Shown: positions 62,363 to 64,000 of the stretch, piece after piece
Layout: every line of letters starts with the position of its first letter
Numbering within the stretch: the first letter of the stretch is position 1
Assembly (NCBI GenBank): GCA_021812985.1
Contig: JAKAMG010000002.1
Location: forward strand, 97,879 to 161,878
Direction of reading: 5' to 3'
Origin: Bacteroidota bacterium
GTDB lineage: Bacteria; Bacteroidota; Ignavibacteria; Kryptoniales; JAKASW01
Length of the DNA: 64,000 nt
Made by a program: the position numbers and the translations under genes
The notes under the pieces: model-generated
The model's input: only the letters and a program-made list of their open reading frames with translations
Database searches by the model: none
What the model was told of the DNA's origin: nothing

Positions 62363-63448
62363 TTATATGATGACGCCTACTCCGACGCTCGCCGTGCTGT
62401 ATTTCGCGAATGAGTAGTCAGCGCTGATGTCGATGAAGACAAGCTTCAACGAGAGACCTGCCGTCAGCCTTGTCGAATTCTCCCCTTTGAGATCGAACGA
62501 GACCGGGGTCGTGATTGTCTCTCCGGCGGGACCGGTCGTCTCGAAATTGTAGGTTACGGTCATTTGGGATGTCTCAACCGAGAGTCCCAGGTAAGGAGTT
62601 ATGTTCAACGCGCCAGGGCCGAATCTCTTGCTGGCAAATATGCCGTAAGTGTTCGCCGTGCTCTTAAATATAGATCCGACTTTGAGCGTCTGGGTGAAGA
62701 AAGACAATGACAGGTCGACAGGAAGCTCGCTGCCAAACCAGACCGCCGGATTATGCTGTAGCCCGAACCCGAAGTAATTGAGGCTCCCCAGTTTGCTGTC
62801 AAGCGTCACGCTCGGCAGAAACCTGAACGCAACAGACGTCCCGTACACGGTCCCAAGTGTTATCTGTGGAGCTCCCATCGGAAGCGCCGGAAGGTTCTGG
62901 AGAAAACCAGTAACCCCCGTATTTATGTCTATCGGATTGACGGTAACGCTCTGCTGGTGTCCCTGATAATTCACCGTGGCCGTGCCGCCGGAGAAACTCA
63001 CCCTCACGGAGTCACTGTTGGACCCGACGATCGTCGGCCCGGATATGCTGACTGTGAAAGGTATGTTCATGATTTGTTGTATAACGGAATCGCGGAACGC
63101 CCCCGTATAAGTCGTCGGGAGAATCTTCTCCGCGGAATTGTAGTCGAAATTATACGGCGCACTGACGGCGAAGCTCTTGTTAGGACTCGAGAAGAAAGCT
63201 CCCGACCCGACGACGCCGATTTCAAGGTCGAACGAAAATGGCACGGCCCCCGGCGCCCGATGGACCCATCCGGAATTGAGATCGGCTCCAAAACCGGAAA
63301 CTACCGGCGCTACGTATCCCTGCGCCGCGGACGTCGCCAGTTTTCCAAGCGTCGACTGCAGATCGTTGCTCTGAGCATGGAGACTATTGACAACCGAAGC
63401 CATCAAAATTGTTAACACGACAAATGCAGCACTTCTAAACTTGCCCAT
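62363..63448 (-). CDS. DUF6588-family outer-membrane beta-barrel protein
   Basis: Exported 361-residue protein. Signal peptide MGKFRSAAFVVLTILMASVVNSLHAQ, then the family's opening pattern LQSTLGKLATSAAQGYVAPVVSGFGADLNSGWVHRAPG, alternating beta strands with aromatic ends (FDLEIGVVGSGAFF, LGSLNYFGFGLQHNPAVWF, LPVDLSLSFFTQTLKVG, FIDISADYSFAKYSTASVGVGVII) and a terminal strand typical of an outer-membrane barrel. Function unknown. GAGAGGG precedes ATG 63448. It is the first gene of a pair with the T9SS protein downstream. Confidence 0.82.
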   Translation of the reverse strand: MGKFRSAAFVVLTILMASVVNSLHAQSNDLQSTLGKLATSAAQGYVAPVVSGFGADLNSGWVHRAPGAVPFSFDLEIGVVGSGAFFSSPNKSFAVSAPYNFDYNSAEKILPTTYTGAFRDSVIQQIMNIPFTVSISGPTIVGSNSDSVRVSFSGGTATVNYQGHQQSVTVNPIDINTGVTGFLQNLPALPMGAPQITLGTVYGTSVAFRFLPSVTLDSKLGSLNYFGFGLQHNPAVWFGSELPVDLSLSFFTQTLKVGSIFKSTANTYGIFASKRFGPGALNITPYLGLSVETSQMTVTYNFETTGPAGETITTPVSFDLKGENSTRLTAGLSLKLVFIDISADYSFAKYSTASVGVGVII

Positions 63449-63461
63449 TTCACCCTCTCGA

Positions 63462-63689
63462 TTATTTTTGTTTTTCCAGGACTGAATCGATCGATTTCAT
63501 CTTCACCATGACAACATGGTGACTATCATCTCGTGCACCATCCGGCGTCAGGCTCGACTCGTCCAACGGAAGAAACTGCTCCTTGGAGGTGAACGCATCA
63601 ATAGCATTTTTGTGTGATTTAAGGAAATGGCCGGTGTCGGAAGTGTCCGCGGCCGATGGTATCCGAAATACGGGGTCGAGACGGGACAC
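63462..63689 (-). CDS. Possible small protein, doubtful
   Basis: 75 residues from GTG 63689 on the minus strand, ending 14 nt upstream of the DUF6588 start. No family is recognised; composition (charged, S/D-rich, ending VVMVKMKSIDSVLEKQK) is plausible for a protein. The start has no obvious ribosome site. Could be the end of a decayed gene or spurious. Confidence 0.3.
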   Translation of the reverse strand: MSRLDPVFRIPSAADTSDTGHFLKSHKNAIDAFTSKEQFLPLDESSLTPDGARDDSHHVVMVKMKSIDSVLEKQK

Positions 63690-63781
63690 CGACCATGGTA
63701 CGGCAAAATTGCGGAAGGCACGCCCTTACCCCAATCACCGGCTTCTTAATCCACGCAAGCCGGAGGGAATCTCCCGCTCGC

Positions 63782-64000
63782 CTATTTCTTGAGAAACTTC
63801 ACGACGGCTTCCGTCCTCGAACGGACGTGAAGCTTCTCGTAAATGCTTCTGACGTGGCTCCTAACAGTGTCCAGGCTGATGAAAAGAGCCTCCGCCGCTT
63901 CCTTGTATCTGTACCCCTTCGAAAGCAAGTCGAGAATTTCGCCTTCCCGCTTTGACAGTCCGAAGTCCTCGTTTTGGGAAGAGGCCGGACTCTTGAACGA
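63782..64000 (-). CDS. LuxR/NarL-family regulator, C-terminal HTH (5' end outside window)
   Basis: The last 72 residues of a DNA-binding regulator. The visible part is a complete LuxR helix-turn-helix: FGLSKREGEILDLLSKG, YRYKEAAEALFISLDTVRSHVRSIYEKLHVRSRTEAVVKFLKK. The pattern (LSxREGEIL, DTVRSHVRSIYEKLHVRSRTEAV) is that of NarL/FixJ response regulators, so a receiver domain probably lies beyond the right edge. TAG stop at 63784-63782. It is upstream of, and on the same strand as, the DUF6588 gene. Confidence 0.9.
   Translation of the reverse strand, partial: SFKSPASSQNEDFGLSKREGEILDLLSKGYRYKEAAEALFISLDTVRSHVRSIYEKLHVRSRTEAVVKFLKK

Noticed and set aside
1-64000. CRISPR arrays, insertion sequences, prophage or conjugation genes
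   Set aside because: No regular direct repeats with spacers, transposase, integrase or phage structural gene was seen.

Overview
The window reads as a chromosome segment of a Gram-negative bacterium of the Bacteroidota/Chlorobi (FCB) assemblage, most likely an Ignavibacteria/Kryptonia-like lineage. The evidence is six secreted proteins ending in a type IX secretion (T9SS) sorting domain of the YPNPFNPTT / VYDVLGREV / PSGVYFYRL / KKMVLVK type, a TonB-dependent receptor paired with a DUF4249 lipoprotein, and the DUF6588 and DUF6580 families. DNA is GC-rich and many genes carry clear GGAGG-type Shine-Dalgarno sites, unlike typical Bacteroidia. There is no CRISPR array, insertion sequence, rRNA or tRNA that I can see.

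Layout. 1-5.1 kb (minus): T9SS beta-propeller, DUF4249 lipoprotein and a TonB receptor (cut by the window edge) with overlapping stop/start codons. 5.3-10.1 kb: DUF3795 protein, GH36-type alpha-galactosidase, Gfo/Idh/MocA oxidoreductase, short-chain dehydrogenase. 10.4-14.9 kb: a 1479-residue T9SS protein built of tandem carboxypeptidase-regulatory-like repeats with an exact 285-nt period. 15-25.5 kb: housekeeping block msrA, mfd, murQ, mnmG, mnmE, alaA-like aminotransferase, PEBP lipoprotein; two parS-like palindromes flank mnmG. 25.6-29 kb: cobalamin riboswitch with intrinsic terminator, BtuB-like receptor, DUF6580 membrane protein, small membrane protein. 29-37.3 kb (minus): three T9SS proteins, one carrying a lamin-tail domain and two phospholipase-D HKD motifs.

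37.7-54.4 kb: GH3/PA14 glycosidase, aquaporin, two SpoIIE/PP2C phosphatases (one with four near-identical 125-residue PAS units), MFS transporter, cupin, lipoprotein, HExxH zinc metalloprotease, Asp-box propeller, then xylB-xylA. 54.5-60.8 kb (minus): a decayed T9SS sorting-domain remnant, a GH127 beta-L-arabinofuranosidase, and three enzymes closely resembling human ALDH4A1, AGXT and HOGA1, which together degrade 4-hydroxyproline. 61-64 kb: T9SS protein, DUF6588 outer-membrane protein, and the C-terminal helix-turn-helix of a LuxR-family regulator cut by the right edge.

How the parts fit. The secreted and periplasmic hydrolases (GH36, GH3/PA14, GH127, metalloprotease) with xylose isomerase and xylulokinase point to plant polymer use. 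The most interesting inference is that GH127 plus the hydroxyproline-catabolic trio forms a locus for plant hydroxyproline-rich glycoproteins such as extensin: the enzyme family that strips beta-L-arabinofuranose from hydroxyproline sits directly beside the genes that would consume the released hydroxyproline. This is a hypothesis from gene content and order; hydroxyproline dehydrogenase and L-arabinose genes are not in the window.
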